Assembly (NCBI RefSeq): GCF_050948175.1
Contig: NW_027490378.1
Location: forward strand, 186,001-250,000
Direction: 5' to 3'
Source: Xylocopa sonorina
Lineage: Eukaryota; Arthropoda; Insecta; Hymenoptera; Apidae
DNA: 64,000 nt
How positions within the stretch are numbered: position 1 is the stretch's first letter; each line of letters begins with the position of its first letter. Under the pieces are notes generated by a model that saw only the letters and a list, made by a program, of their open reading frames with translations, did no database searches and was not told the DNA's origin. Below, in pieces: positions 25,399 through 39,203 of this stretch. The translations under genes were made by a program, and so were the position numbers.

Positions 25399-26790
25399 TT
25401 GCTTCGATACGTAGACATCTGCGAACGCTATTTCCTTGCAAGGAAGTGTCGCATTTACATTCATTTGAAGCGTGGACGAGGAATACATGACACTTCGCAA
25501 ATCATATTATATCTTACCATGAATCATAGAAGTGAGATGCGATATCGCGTTTTAAGAAGCATCAGAAATCCATCGCTACGATACGTAGACATCTGCAAAC
25601 GCTATTTACTTGCAAGAAAGTGTCGCATTTACATTCATTTGAAGTGTAGACGAGGAATACATAACACTTCGCAAATCATATTATATCTTACCATGAAACA
25701 TAGAAATGAGATGCGTTATCGCGTTTTAAGAAGCATCAGAAATCCATTGCTACGATACGTAGACATCTGCAAACGCTATTTCCTTGCAAGAAAGTGTCGC
25801 ATTTACATTCATTTGAAGTGTAGACGAGGAATACATAACACTTCGCAAATCATATTATACCTTACCATGAAACATAGAAATAAGATGCGTTATCGCGTTT
25901 TAAGAAGCATAAGAACGCTCTTGCTACGATACGTAGACATCTGCAAACGCTATTTCCTTGCAGGGAAGTGTCGCATTTACATTCATTTGAAGTGTAGACG
26001 AGGAATACATGACAGTTCGCAAATCATATTATTTCTTACCATGAATCATAGAAGTGAGATGCGATATCGCGTTTTAAGAAGCATCAGAGATCCATTGCTA
26101 AGATACGTAGACATATGCAAACGCTATTTCCTTGCAAGAAAGTGTCGCATTTACATTCATTTGAAGTGTAGACGAGGAATACATAACACATCGCAAATCA
26201 TATTTTATCTTACCATGAAACATAGAAATGAGATGCGATGTCGCGTTTTAAGAATCATAAGAACTCTATTGCTACGATACGTAGACATCTGCAAACGCTA
26301 TTTCCTTGCAAAGAAGTGTCGCATTTACATTCATTTGAATCGTAGACGAGGAATGCATAACACTTCGCAAATCATATTATATCTTACCATGAAACATAGA
26401 AATGAGATGCGTTATCGCGTTTTAAGAAGCATCAGAAATCCATTGCTACGATACGTAGACACCTGCAAACGCTATTTCCTGGCAAGGAAGTGTCGCATTT
26501 ACATTCATTTGAAGCGTGGACGAGGAATACACGACACTTCGCAAATCATATTATACCTTACCATGAAGCATAGAAATAAGATCCGATATCGCGTTTTAAG
26601 AATCATAAGAACGCTATTGCTACTATACGTAGACATCTGCAAACGCTATTTCCTTGCAAGGAAGTGTTGCATTTACATTCATTTGAATCGTAGACGAGGA
26701 ATGCATAACACTTCGCAATGAATATTATATCTTATCATGAAACATAGATACGAGATGCAATATCTCGTTTTAAGAGGCATTTGAACTCTA
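25399..26790 (+). repeat. Eight-monomer HOR, copy 2
   Basis: This is the second copy of the 19830-21221 block. Its first two monomers match the 7-monomer units immediately upstream (CTGCGAACG, CCATCGCTACG, CTATTTACTTGC), and the rest matches 19.8 kb. It is therefore a recombinant between two HOR types. Confidence 0.75.
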
Positions 26791-29700
26791 TTGCTTCGAT
26801 ACGTAGACATCTGCAAACGCTATTTCCTTGCAAGGAAGTGTCGCATTTACATTCATTTGAAGTGTAGACGAGGAATACATGACACTTCGCAAATCATATT
26901 ATATCTTACCATGAATCATAGAAGTGAGATGCGATATCGCGTTTTAAGAAGCATCAGAAATCCATTGCTACGATACGTAGACATCTGCAAACGCTATTTC
27001 CTTGCAAGGAAGTGCCGCATTTACATTCATTTGAAGCGTGGACGAGGAATACATGACACTTCGCAAATCATATTATACCTTGCCATGAAACATAGAAATG
27101 AGATGCGATATCGCGTTTTAAGAATCATAAGAACACTATTGCTACGATACGTAGACACCTGCAAACGCTATTTCCTTCCAAGGAAGTGTCGCATTTACAT
27201 TCATTTGAAGCGTGGACGAGGAATACACGACACTTCGCAAATCATATTATATCTTACCATGAAACATAGAAATGAGATGCGTTATCGCGTTTTAAGAAGC
27301 ATCAGAAATCCATTGCTACGATACGTAGACATCTGCAAACGCTATTTCCTTGCAAGAAAGTGTCGCATTTACATTCATTTGAAGTGTAGACGAGGAATAC
27401 ATAACACTTCGCAAATCATATTATACCTTACCATGAAACATAGAAATGAGATGCGATATCGCGTTTTAAGAAGCAGCAGAAATCCATTGCTACGATACGT
27501 AGACATCTGCAAATGCTATTTCCTTGCAAGGAAGTGTTGCATTTACATTCATTTGAATCGTAGACGAGGAATGCATAACACTTCGCAATGAATATTATAT
27601 CTTATCATGAAACATAGGTATGAGATGCAATATCTCGTTTTAAGAAGCATTTGAACTCTATTGCTTCGATACGTAGACATCTGCAAACGCTATTTCCTTG
27701 CAAGGAAGTGTCGCATTTACATTCATTTGAAGCGTGGACGAGGAATACATGACACTTCGCAAATCATATTATATCTTACCATGAAACATAGAAATGAGAT
27801 GCGTTATCGCGTTTTAGGAAGCATCAGAAATCCATTGCTACGATACGTAGACATCTGCAAACTCTATTTCCTTGCAAAGAAGTGTCGCATTTACATTCAT
27901 TTGAAGTGTAGACGAGGAATACATAACACTTCGCAAATCATATTATACCTTACCATGAAACATAGAAATAAGATCCGATATCGCGTTTTAAGGATCATAA
28001 GAACGCTCTTGCTACGATACGTAGACATCTGCAAACGCTATTTCCTTGCAGGGAAGTGTCGCATTTACATTCATTTGAAGTGTAGACGAGGAATACATGA
28101 CAGTTCGCAAATCATATTATTTCTTACCATGAATCATAGAAGTGAGATGCGATATCGCGTTTTAAGAATCATAAGAACACTATTGCTACGATACGTAGAC
28201 ACCTGCAAACGCTATTTCCTTGCAAGGAAGTATCGCATTTACATTCATTTGAAGCGTGGACGAGGAATACACGACACTTCGCAAATCATATTATATCTTA
28301 CCATGAAACATAGAAATGAGATGCGTTATCGCGTTTTAAGAAGCATCAGAAATCCATTGCTACGATACGTAGACATCTGCAAACGCTATTTCCTTGCAAG
28401 AAAGTGTCGCATTTACATTCATTTGAAGTGTAGACGAGGAATACATAACACTTCGCAAATCATATTATACCTTACCATGAAACATAGAAATGAGATGCGA
28501 TATCGCGTTTTAAGAAGCATTTGAACTCTATTGCTTCGATACGTAGACATCTGCAAACGCTATTTCCTTGCAAGGAAGTGTCGCATTTACATTCATTTGA
28601 AGTGTAGACGAGGAATACATGACAGTTCGCAAATCATATTATTTCTTACCATGAATCATAGAAGTGAGATGCGATATCGCGTTCTAAGAAGCATCAGAGA
28701 TCCATTGCTACGATACGTAGACATCTGCAAACGCTATTTCCTTGCAAGAAAGTGTCGCATTTACATTCATTTGAAGTGTAGACGAGGAATACATAACACT
28801 TCGCAAATCATATTATATCTTACCATGAAACATAGAAATGAGATCCGATATCGCGTTTTAAGAATCATAAGAACTCTATTGCTACGATACGTAGACACCT
28901 GCAAACGCTATTTCCTGGCAAGGAAGTGTCGCATTTACATTCATTTGTAGCGTGGACGAGGAATACACGACACTTCGCAAATCATATTATACCTTACCAT
29001 GAAGCATAGAAATAAGATCCGATATCGCGTTTTAAGAATCATAAGAACGCTATTGCTACTATACGTAGACATCTGCAAACGCTATTTCCTTGCAAGGAAG
29101 TGTTGCATTTACATTCATTTGAATCGTAGACGAGGAATGCATAACACTTCGCAATGAATATTATATCTTATCATGAAACATAGATACGAGATGCAATATC
29201 TCGTTTTAAGAGGCATTTGAACTCTATTGCTTCGATACGTAGACATCTGCAAACGCTATTTCCTTGCAAGGAAGTGTCGCATTTACATTCATTTGAAGCG
29301 TGGACGAGGAATACATGACACTTCGCAAATCATATTATATCTTACCATGAAACATAGAAATGAGATGCGATATCGCGTTTTAAGAAGAATTAGAAATCTA
29401 TTGCTACGATACGTAGATGTCTGCAAACGCTATTTCCTTGCAAGGAAGTGTTGCATTTACATTCATTTGAATCGTAGACGAGGAATGCATAACACTTCGC
29501 AATGAATATTATATCTTATCATGAAACATAGATATGAGATGCAATATCTCGTTTTAAGAAGCATTTGAACTCTATTGTTTCGATACGTAGACATCTGCAA
29601 ACGCTATTTCCTTGCAAGGAAGTGCGCATTTACATTTAGTTGATGTGTAGACGAGGAATACATGACACTTCGCAAATCATATAATATCTTGCCATGAAAC

Positions 29701-29984
29701 ATAGAAATGAGATGCGATATCGCGTTTTAAGAATCATAAGAACACTATTGCTACGATACGTAGACATCTGCAAACGCTATTTCCTTGCAAGAAACTGTCG
29801 CATTTACATTCATTTGAAGTGTAGACGAGGAATACATAACACTTCGCAAATCATATTATACCTTGCCATGAAACATAGAAATGAGATGCGATATCGCGTT
29901 TTAAGAATCATAAGAACACTATTGCTACGATACGTAGACACCTGCAAACGCTATTTCCTTGCAAGGAAGTGTTGCATTTACATT

Positions 29985-31850
29985 CATTTGAATCGTAGAC
30001 GAGGAATGCATAACACTTCGCAATGAATATTATATCTTATCATGAAACTTAGGTATGAGATGCAATATCTCGTTTTAAGAAGCATTTGAACTCTATTGCT
30101 TCGATACGTAGACATCTGCAAACGCTATTTCCTTGCAAGGAAGTGCGCATTTACATTTAGTTGATGTGTAGACGAGGAATGCATAACACTTCGCAAATCA
30201 TATTATATCTTACCATGAAACATAGAAATGAGATGCGATATCGCGTTTTAAGAAGCATTAGAAATCTATTGCTACGATACGTAGATGTCTGCAAACGCTA
30301 TTTCCTTGCAAGGAAGTGTTGCATTTACATTCATTTGAATCGTAGACGAGGAATGCATAACACTTCGCAATGAATATTATATCTTATCATGAAACATAGA
30401 TATGAGATGCAATATCTCGTTTTAAGAAGCATTTGAACTCTATTGCTTCGATACGTAGACATCTGCGAACGCTATTTCCTTGCAAAGGAAGTGCGCATTT
30501 ACATTTAGTTGATGTGTAGACGAGGAATACATAACACTTCGCAAATCATATTATATCTTACCATGAAACATAGAAATGAGATGCGATATCGCGTTTTAAG
30601 AAGCATTAGAACTCTATTGCTACGATACGTAGACATCTGCAGACGCTATTTCCTTGCAAGTATGTGTCGCATTTACATTCATTTGAAGTGTAGACGAGGA
30701 ATACATGACACTTCGCAAATCATATTATATCTTACCATGAAACATAGAAATGAGATGCGATATCGCGTTTTAAGAAGCATTAGAACTCTATTGCTACGAT
30801 ACGTAGGCATCTGCAGACGCCATTTCCTTGCAAGGATGTGTCGCATTTACATTCATTTGAAGTGTAGACGAGGAATACATGACACTTCGAAAATCATATT
30901 ATATCTTACCATGAAACATAGAAATGAGATGCGATATCGCGTTATAAGAATCATAAGAACTCTATTGCTACGATACGTAGACATCTGCAAACGCTATTTC
31001 CTTGCAAGGAAGTGTCGCATTTACATTCATTTGAAGCGTGGACGAGGAATACATGACACTTCGCAAATCATATTATATCTTACCATGAAACATAGAAATG
31101 AGATGCGTTATCGCGTTTTAAGAAGCATCAGAAATCCATTGCTACGATACGTAGACACCTGCAAACGCTATTTCCTTGCAAGAAAGTGTCGCATTTACAT
31201 TCATTTGAAGTGTAGACGAGGAATACATAACACTTCGCAAATCATATTATACCTTACCATGAAACATAGAAATAAGATCCTATATCGCGTTTTAAGAATC
31301 ATAAGAACGCTCTTGCTACGATACGTAGACATCTGCAAACGCTATTTCCTTGCAGGGAAGTGTCGCATTTACATTCATTTGAAGTGTAGACGAGGAATAC
31401 ATGACACTTCGCAAATCATATTATTTCTTACCATGAATCATAGAAGTGAAATGCGATATCGCGTTTTAAGAAGCATCAGAAATCCATTGCTACGATACGT
31501 AGACATCTGCAAACGCTATTTCCTGGCAAGGAAGTGTCGCATTTACATTCATTTGAAGCGTGGACGAGGAATACACGACACTTCGCAAATCATATTATAC
31601 CTTACCATGAAACATAGAAATAAGATCCGATATCGCGTTTTAAGAATCATAAGAACGCTATTGCCACTATACGTAGACATCTGCAAACGCTATTTCCTTG
31701 CAAGGAAGTGTTGCATTTACATTCATTTGAATCGTAGACGAGGAATGCATAACACTTCGCAATGAATATTATATCCTATCATGAAACATAGATATGAGAT
31801 GCAATATCTCGTTTTAAGAAGCATTTGAACTCTATTGCTTCGATACGTAG
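29985..31850 (+). repeat. 28-monomer (4,869 bp) displaced duplication, copy 1
   Basis: About 1.87 kb is repeated 4,869 bp downstream (28 x 174 minus 3 one-base deletions). Shared rare variants are the inserted A in GCAAAGGAAGTGCGC (about 30,484 and 35,353), GCAAGTATGTGTCGC (about 30,656 and 35,525), CAGACGCCATTTCC (about 30,814 and 35,683), CACTTCGAAAATC (about 30,883 and 35,752), CGTTATAAGAATC (about 30,941 and 35,810) and TTGCCACTATACG (about 31,661 and 36,530). Confidence 0.85.
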
Positions 31851-34800
31851 ACATCTGCGAACGCTATTTCCTTGCAAGGAAGTGCGCATTTACATTTAGT
31901 TGATGTGTAGACGAGGAATACATGACACTTCGCAAATCATATAATATCTTGCCATGAAACATAGAAATGAGATGCGATTTCGCGATTTAAGAATCATAAG
32001 AACACTATTGCTACGATACGTAGACATCTGCAAACGCTATTTCCTTGCAAGTAACTGTCGCATTTACATTCATTTGAAGTGTAGACGAGGAATACATAAC
32101 ACTTCGCAAATCATATTATACCTTACCATGAAACATAGGAATGAGGTGCGATATCGCGTTTTAAGAAGCAGCAGAAATCCATTGCTACGATACGTAGACA
32201 TCTGCAAATGCTATTTCCTTGCAAGGAAGTGTTGCATTTACATTCATTTGAATCGTAGACGAGGAATGCATAACACTTCGCAATGAATATTATATCTTAT
32301 CATGAAACATAGGTATGAGATGCAATATCTCGTTTTAAGAAGCATTTGAACTCTATTGCTTCGATACGTAGACATCTGCGAACGCTATTTCCTTGCAAGG
32401 AAGTGTCGCATTTACATTCATTTGAAGCGTGGACGAGGAATACATGACACTTCGCAAATCATATTATATCTTACCATCAATCATAGAAGTGAGATGCGAT
32501 ATCGCGTTTTAAGAAGCATCAGAAATCCATCGCTACAATACGTAGACATCTGCAAACGCTATTTCCTTGCAAGAAAGTGTCGCATTTACATTCATTTGAA
32601 GTGTAGACGAGGAATACATAACACTTCGCAAATCATATTATATCTTACCATGAAACATAGAAATGAGATCCGATATCGCGTTTTAAGAATCATAGGAACT
32701 CTATTGCTACGATACGTAGACACCTGCAAACGCTATTTCCTTGCAAGGAAGTGTCGCATTTACATTCATTTGAAGAGTGGACGAGGAATACACGACACTT
32801 TGCAAATCATATTATATCTTACCATGAAACATAGAAATGAGATGCGATATCGCGTTCTAAGAAGCATCAGAAATCCATTGCTACGATACGTAGACATCTG
32901 CAAACGCTATTTCCTTGCAAGAAAGTGTCGCATTTACATTCATTTGAAGTGTAGACGAGGAATACATAACACTTCGCAAATCATATTATACCTTACCATG
33001 AAACATAGAAATGAGATCCGATATCGCGTTTTAAGAATCATAAGAACGCTCTTGCTACGATACGTAGACATCTGCAAACGCTATTTCCTTGCAGGGAAGT
33101 GTCGCATTTACATTCATTTGAAGTGTAGACGAGGAATACATGACAGTTCGCAAATCATATTATTTCTTACCATGAATCATAGAAGTGAGATGCGATATCG
33201 CGTTTTAAGAAGCATCAGAGATCCATTGCTACGATACGTAGACATCTGCAAACGCTATTTCCTTGCAAGAAAGTGTCGCATTTACATTCATTTGAAGTGT
33301 AGACGAGGAATACATAACACTTCGCAAATCATATTATATCTTACCATGAAACATAGAAATGAGATCCGATATCGCGTTTTAAGAATCATAAGAACTCTAT
33401 TGCTACGATACGTAGACACCTGCAAACGCTATTTCCTGGCAAGGAAGTGTCGCATTTACATTCATTTGAAGCGTGGACGAGGAATACACGACACTTCGCA
33501 AATCATATTATACCTTACCATGAAGCATAGAAATAAGATCCGATATCGCGTTTTAAGAATCATAAGAACGCTATTGCTACTATACGTAGACATCTGCAAA
33601 CGCTATTTCCTTGCAAGGAAGTGTTGCATTTACATTAATTTGAATCGTAGACGAGGAATGCATAACACTTCGCAATGAATATTATATCTTATCATGAAAC
33701 ATAGATATGAGATGCAATATCTCGTTTTAAGAAGCATTTGAACTCTATTGCTTCGATACGTAGACATCTGCGAACGCTATTTCCTTGCAAGGAAGTGCGC
33801 ATTTACATTTAGTTGATGTGTAGACGAGGAATACATGACACTTCGCAAATCATATAATATCTTGCCATGAAACATAGAAATGAGATGCGATATCGCGTTT
33901 TAAGAATCATAAGAACACTATTGCTACGATACGTAGACATCTGCAAACGCTATTTCCTTGCAAGAAACTGTCGCATTTACATTCATTTGAAGTGTAGACG
34001 AGGAATACATAACACTTCGCAAATCATATTATACCTTACCATGAAACATAGGAATGAGATGCGATATCGCGTTTTAAGAAGCAGCAGAAATCCATTGCTA
34101 CGATGCGTAGACATCTGCAAATGCTATTTCATGGCAAGGAAGTGTTGCATTTACATTCATTTGAATCGTAGACGAGGAATGCATAACACTTCGCAATGAA
34201 TATTATATCTTATCATGAAACATAGGTATGAGAAGCAATATCTCGTTTTAAGAAGCATTTGAACTCTATTGCTTCGATACGTAGACATCTGCGAACGCTA
34301 TTTCCTTGCAAGGAAGTGTCGCATTTACATTCATTTGAAGCGTGGACGAGGAATACATGACACTTCGCAAATCATATTATATCTTACCATGAATCATAGA
34401 AGTGAGATGCGATATCGCGTTTTAAAAGGCATCAGAAATCCATCGCTACGATACGTAGACATCTGCAAACGCTATTTCCTTGCAAGAAAGTGTCGCATTT
34501 ACATTCATTTGAAGTGTAGACGAGGAATACATAACACTTCGCAAATCATATTATATCTTACCATGAAACATAGAAATGAGATCCGATATCGCGTTTTAAG
34601 AATCATAGGAACTCTATTGCTACGATACGTAGACACCTGCAAACGCTATTTCCTGGTAAGGAAGTGTCGCATTTACATACATTTGAAGCGTGGACGAGGA
34701 ATACACGACACTTCGCAAATCATATTATACCTTGCCATGAAACATAGAAATGAGATGCGATATCGCGTTTTAAGAAGCATAAGAACGCTCTTGCTACGAT

Positions 34801-34853
34801 ACGTAGACATCTGCAAACGCTATTTCCTTGCAGGGAAGTGTCGCATTTACATT

Positions 34854-36719
34854 CATTTGAATCGTAGACGAGGAATGCATAACACTTCGCAATGAATATT
34901 ATATCTTATCATGAAACATAGGTATGAGATGCAATATCTCGTTTTAAGAAGCATTTGAACTCTATTGCTTCGATACGTAGACATCTGCAAACGCTATTTC
35001 CTTGCAAGGAAGTGCGCATTTACATTTAGTTGATGTGTAGACGAGGAATGCATAACACTTCGCAAATCATATTATATCTTACCATGAAACATAGAAATGA
35101 GATGCGATATCGCGTTTTAAGAAGCATTAGAAATCTATTGCTACGATACGTAGATGTCTGCAAACGCTATTTCCTTGCAAGGAAGTGTTGCATTTACATT
35201 CATTTGAATCGTAGACGAGGAATGCATAACACTTCGCAATGAATATTATATCTTATCATGAAACATAGATATGAGATGCAATATCTCGTTTTAAGAAGCA
35301 TTTGAACTCTATTGCTTCGATACGTAGACATCTGCGAACGCTATTTCCTTGCAAAGGAAGTGCGCATTTACATTTAGTTGATGTGTAGACGAGGAATACA
35401 TAACACTTCGCAAATCATATTATATCTTACCATGAAACATAGAAATGAGATGCGATATCGCGTTTTAAGAAGCATTAGAACTCTATTGCTACGATACGTA
35501 GACATCTGCAGACGCTATTTCCTTGCAAGTATGTGTCGCATTTACATTCATTTGAAGTGTAGACGAGGAATACATGACACTTCGCAAATCATATTATATC
35601 TTACCATGAAACATAGAAATGAGATGCGATATCGCGTTTTAAGAAGCATTAGAACTCTATTGCTACGATACGTAGACATCTGCAGACGCCATTTCCTTGC
35701 AAGGATGTGTCGCATTTACATTCATTTGAAGTGTAGACGAGGAATACATGACACTTCGAAAATCATATTATATCTTACCATGAAACATAGAAATGAGATG
35801 CGATATCGCGTTATAAGAATCATAAGAACTCTATTGCTACGATACGTAGACATCTGCAAACGCTATTTCCTTGCAAGGAAGTGTCGCATTTACATTCATT
35901 TGAAGCGTGGACGAGGAATACATGACACTTCGCAAATCATATTATATCTTACCATGAAACATAGAAATGAGATGCGTTATCGCGTTTTAAGAAGCATCAG
36001 AAATCCATTGCTACGATACGTAGACACCTGCAAACGCTATTTCCTTGCAAGAAAGTGTCGCATTTACATTCATTTGAAGTGTAGACGAGGAATACATAAC
36101 ACTTCGCAAATCATATTATACCTTGCCATGAAACATAGAAATAAGATCCGATATCGCGTTTTAAGAATCATAAGAACGCTCTTGCTACGATACGTAGACA
36201 TCTGCAAACGCTATTTCCTTGCAGGGAAGTGTCGCATTTACATTCATTTGAAGTGTAGACGAGGAATACATGACACTTCGCAAATCATATTATTTCTTAC
36301 CATGAATCATAGAAGTGAAATGCGATATCGCGTTTTAAGAAGCATCAGAAATCCATTGCTACGATACGTAGACATCTGCAAACGCTATTTCCTGGCAAGG
36401 AAGTGTCGCATTTACATTCATTTGAAGCGTGGACGAGGAATACACGACACTTCGCAAATCATATTATACCTTACCATGAAACATAGAAATAAGATCCGAT
36501 ATCGCGTTTTAAGAATCATAAGAACGCTATTGCCACTATACGTAGACATCTGCAAACGCTATTTCCTTGCAAGGAAGTGTTGCATTTACATTCATTTGAA
36601 TCGTAGACGAGGAATGCATAACACTTCGCAATGAATATTATATCTTATCATGAAACATAGATATGAGATGCAATATCTCGTTTTAAGAAGCATTTGAACT
36701 CTATTGCTTCGATACGTAG
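34854..36719 (+). repeat. 28-monomer (4,869 bp) displaced duplication, copy 2
   Basis: This copy carries the same ordered rare variants as 29985-31850. Few differences are visible, for example GTAGACATC (about 35,681) against GTAGGCATC (about 30,812), and CTTGCCATG (about 36,122) against CTTACCATG (about 31,253). It ends where the following 1-bp-deletion monomers diverge (about 36,720). A shorter internal duplication of 11 monomers (offset 1913 bp) links about 31,860-32,700 to about 33,770-34,610. Confidence 0.85.
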
Positions 36720-36768
36720 ACATGTGCAAACGCTATTTCCTTGCAAGGAAGTGCGCATTTACTTTTAG

Positions 36769-39132
36769 TTGATGTGTAGACGAGGAATGCATAACACTTC
36801 GCAAATCATACTATATCTTACCATGAAACATAGAAATGAGATGCGATATCGCGTTTTAAGAAGCATTAGAAATCTATTGCTACGATACGTAGATGTCTGC
36901 AAACGCTATTTCCTTGCAAGGAAGTGTCGTATGTACATTCATTTGAAGTGTAGACGAGGAATACATAACACTTCGCAAATCATATTATATCTTACCATGA
37001 AACATAGAAATGAGATCCGATATCGCGTTTTAAGAATCATAGGAACTCTATTGCTACGATACGTAGACACCTGCAAACGCTCTTTCCTTGCAAGAAAGTG
37101 TCGCATTTACATTCATTTGAAGTGTAGACGAGGAATACATAACACTCCGCAAATCATATTATACCTTACCATGAAACATAGAAATAAGATCCGATATCGC
37201 GTTTTAAGAATCATAAGAACGCTCTTGCTACGATACGTAGACATCTGCAAACGCTATTTCCTTGCAGGGAAGTGTCGCATTTACATTCATTTGAAGTGTA
37301 GACGAGGAATACATGACAGTTCGCAAATCATATTATACCTTACCATGAAACATAGAAATAAGATCCGATATCGCGTTTTAAGAATCATAAGAACGCTCTT
37401 GCTACGATACGTAGACATCTGCAAACGCTATTTCCTTGCAGGGAAGTGTCGCATTTACATTCATTTGAAGTGTAGACGAGGAATACATGACAGTTCGCAA
37501 ATCATATTATTTCTTACCATGAATCATAGAAGTGAGATGCGATATTGCGTTTTAAGAAGCATCAGAAGTCCATTGCTACGATACATAGACATCTGCAAAC
37601 GCTATTTCCTTGCAAGAAAGTGTCGCATTTACATTCATTTGAAGTGTAGACGAGGAATACATAACACTTCGCAAATCATATTATATCTTACCATGAAACA
37701 TAGAAATGAGATCCGATATCGCGTTTTAAGAATCATAGGAACTCTATTGCTACGATACGCAGACACCTGCAAACGCTCTTTCCTTGCAAGGAAGTGTCGC
37801 ATTTACATTCATTTGAAGTGTAGACGAGGAATACATAACACTCCGCAAATCATATTATACCTTACCATGAAACATAGAAATAAGATCCGATATCGCGTTT
37901 TAAGAATCATAAGAACGCTCTTGCTACGATACGTAGACATCTGCAAACGCTATTTCCTTGCAGGGAAGTGTCGCATTTGCATTCATTTGAAGTGTAGACG
38001 AAGAATACATGACAGTTCGCAAATCATATTATTTCTTACCATGAATCATAGAAGTGAGATGCGATATTGCGTTTTAAGAAGCATCAGAAATCCATTGCTA
38101 CGATACATAGACATCTGCAAACGCTATTTCCTTGCAAGAAAGTGTCGCATTTACATTCATTTGAAGTGTAGACGAGGAATACATAACACTTCGCAAATCA
38201 TATTATACCTTACCATGAAACATAGAAATGAGATGCGATATCGCGTTTTAAGAATCATAAGAACGCTCTTGCTACGATACGTAGACATCTGCAAACGCTA
38301 TTTCCTTGCAGGGAAGTGTCGCATTTACATTCATTTGAAGTGTAGACGAGGAATACGTGACAGTTCGCAAATCATATTATTTCTTACCATGAATCATAGA
38401 AGTGAGATGCGATATTGCGTTTTAAGAAGCATCAGAAATCCATTGCTACGATACATAGACATCTGCAAACGCTATTTCCTTGCAAGAAAGTGTCGCATTT
38501 ACATTCATTTGAAGTGTAGACGAGGAATACATAACACTTCGCAAATCATATTATATCTTACCATGAAACATAGAAATGAGATCCGATATCGCGTTTTAAG
38601 AATCATAGGAACTCTATTGCTACGATACGTAGACACCTGCAAACGCTATTTCCTGGCAAGGAAGTGTCGCATTTACATTCATTTGAAGCGTGGACGAGGA
38701 ATACACGACACTTCGCAAATCATATTATACCTTACCATGAAACATAGAAATAAGATCCGATATCGCGTTTTAAGAATCATAAGAACGCTATTGCTACGAT
38801 ACGTAGACATCTGCATACGCTATTTCCTTGCAGGGAAGTGTCGCATTTACATTCATTTGAAGTGTAGACGAGGAATACATGACACTTCGCAAATCATATT
38901 ATATCTTACCATGAATCATAGAAGTGAGATGCGATATCGCGTTTTAAGAAGCATCAGAAATCCATTGCTACGATACGTAGACATCTGCAAACGCTATTTC
39001 CTTGCAAGAAAGTGTCGCATTTACATTCATTTGAAGTGTAGACGAGGAATACATAACACTTCGCAAATCATATTATATCTTATCATGAAACATAGATATG
39101 AGATGCAATATCTCGTTTTAAGAAGCATTTGA
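36769..39132 (+). other. Longest open frame in the array (787 codons), judged non-coding
   Basis: A forward frame stays open over about 13.5 monomers because 174 is divisible by 3. The translation is a 58-residue repeat, rich in Arg, Lys, Ile, Leu and Tyr, with motifs such as RYVDICKRYFLA and CRRGIHNTSQ. I recognise no domain, signal peptide or catalytic motif. The apparent start is a TTG at the 1-bp-deletion junction and the end is the TGA of a class B tail (CATTTGA). Similar shorter open frames (up to 650 codons) occur at 50159-52111, 47127-48980, 40998-42437, 10956-12278, 19830-21152, 25399-26721 and 32356-33678. Variation hits all codon positions and no upstream or downstream gene context exists. 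A real repetitive protein cannot be excluded from sequence alone but is unlikely. Confidence 0.7.
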
Positions 39133-39203
39133 ACTCTATTGCTTCGATACGTAGACATCTGCAAACGCTATTTCCTTGCAAGGAAGTGCGCATTTACATT
39201 TAG
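37291..39203 (+). repeat. 8/11-monomer HOR series, copy 1
   Basis: The unit has ATACGCAGACACC with CGCTCTTTCC (cgcagac at 37758), ACACTCCGCAAATC, GCATTTGCATTC, GCGATATTGCG and ATACATAGAC. It ends in a class B right-half tail plus a 1-bp-deletion monomer. The same ordered variants return at +1913 (39671) and then +1392 (41063). GAAGAATACATGACAG (about 38,000) appears only in this copy. Confidence 0.8.
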
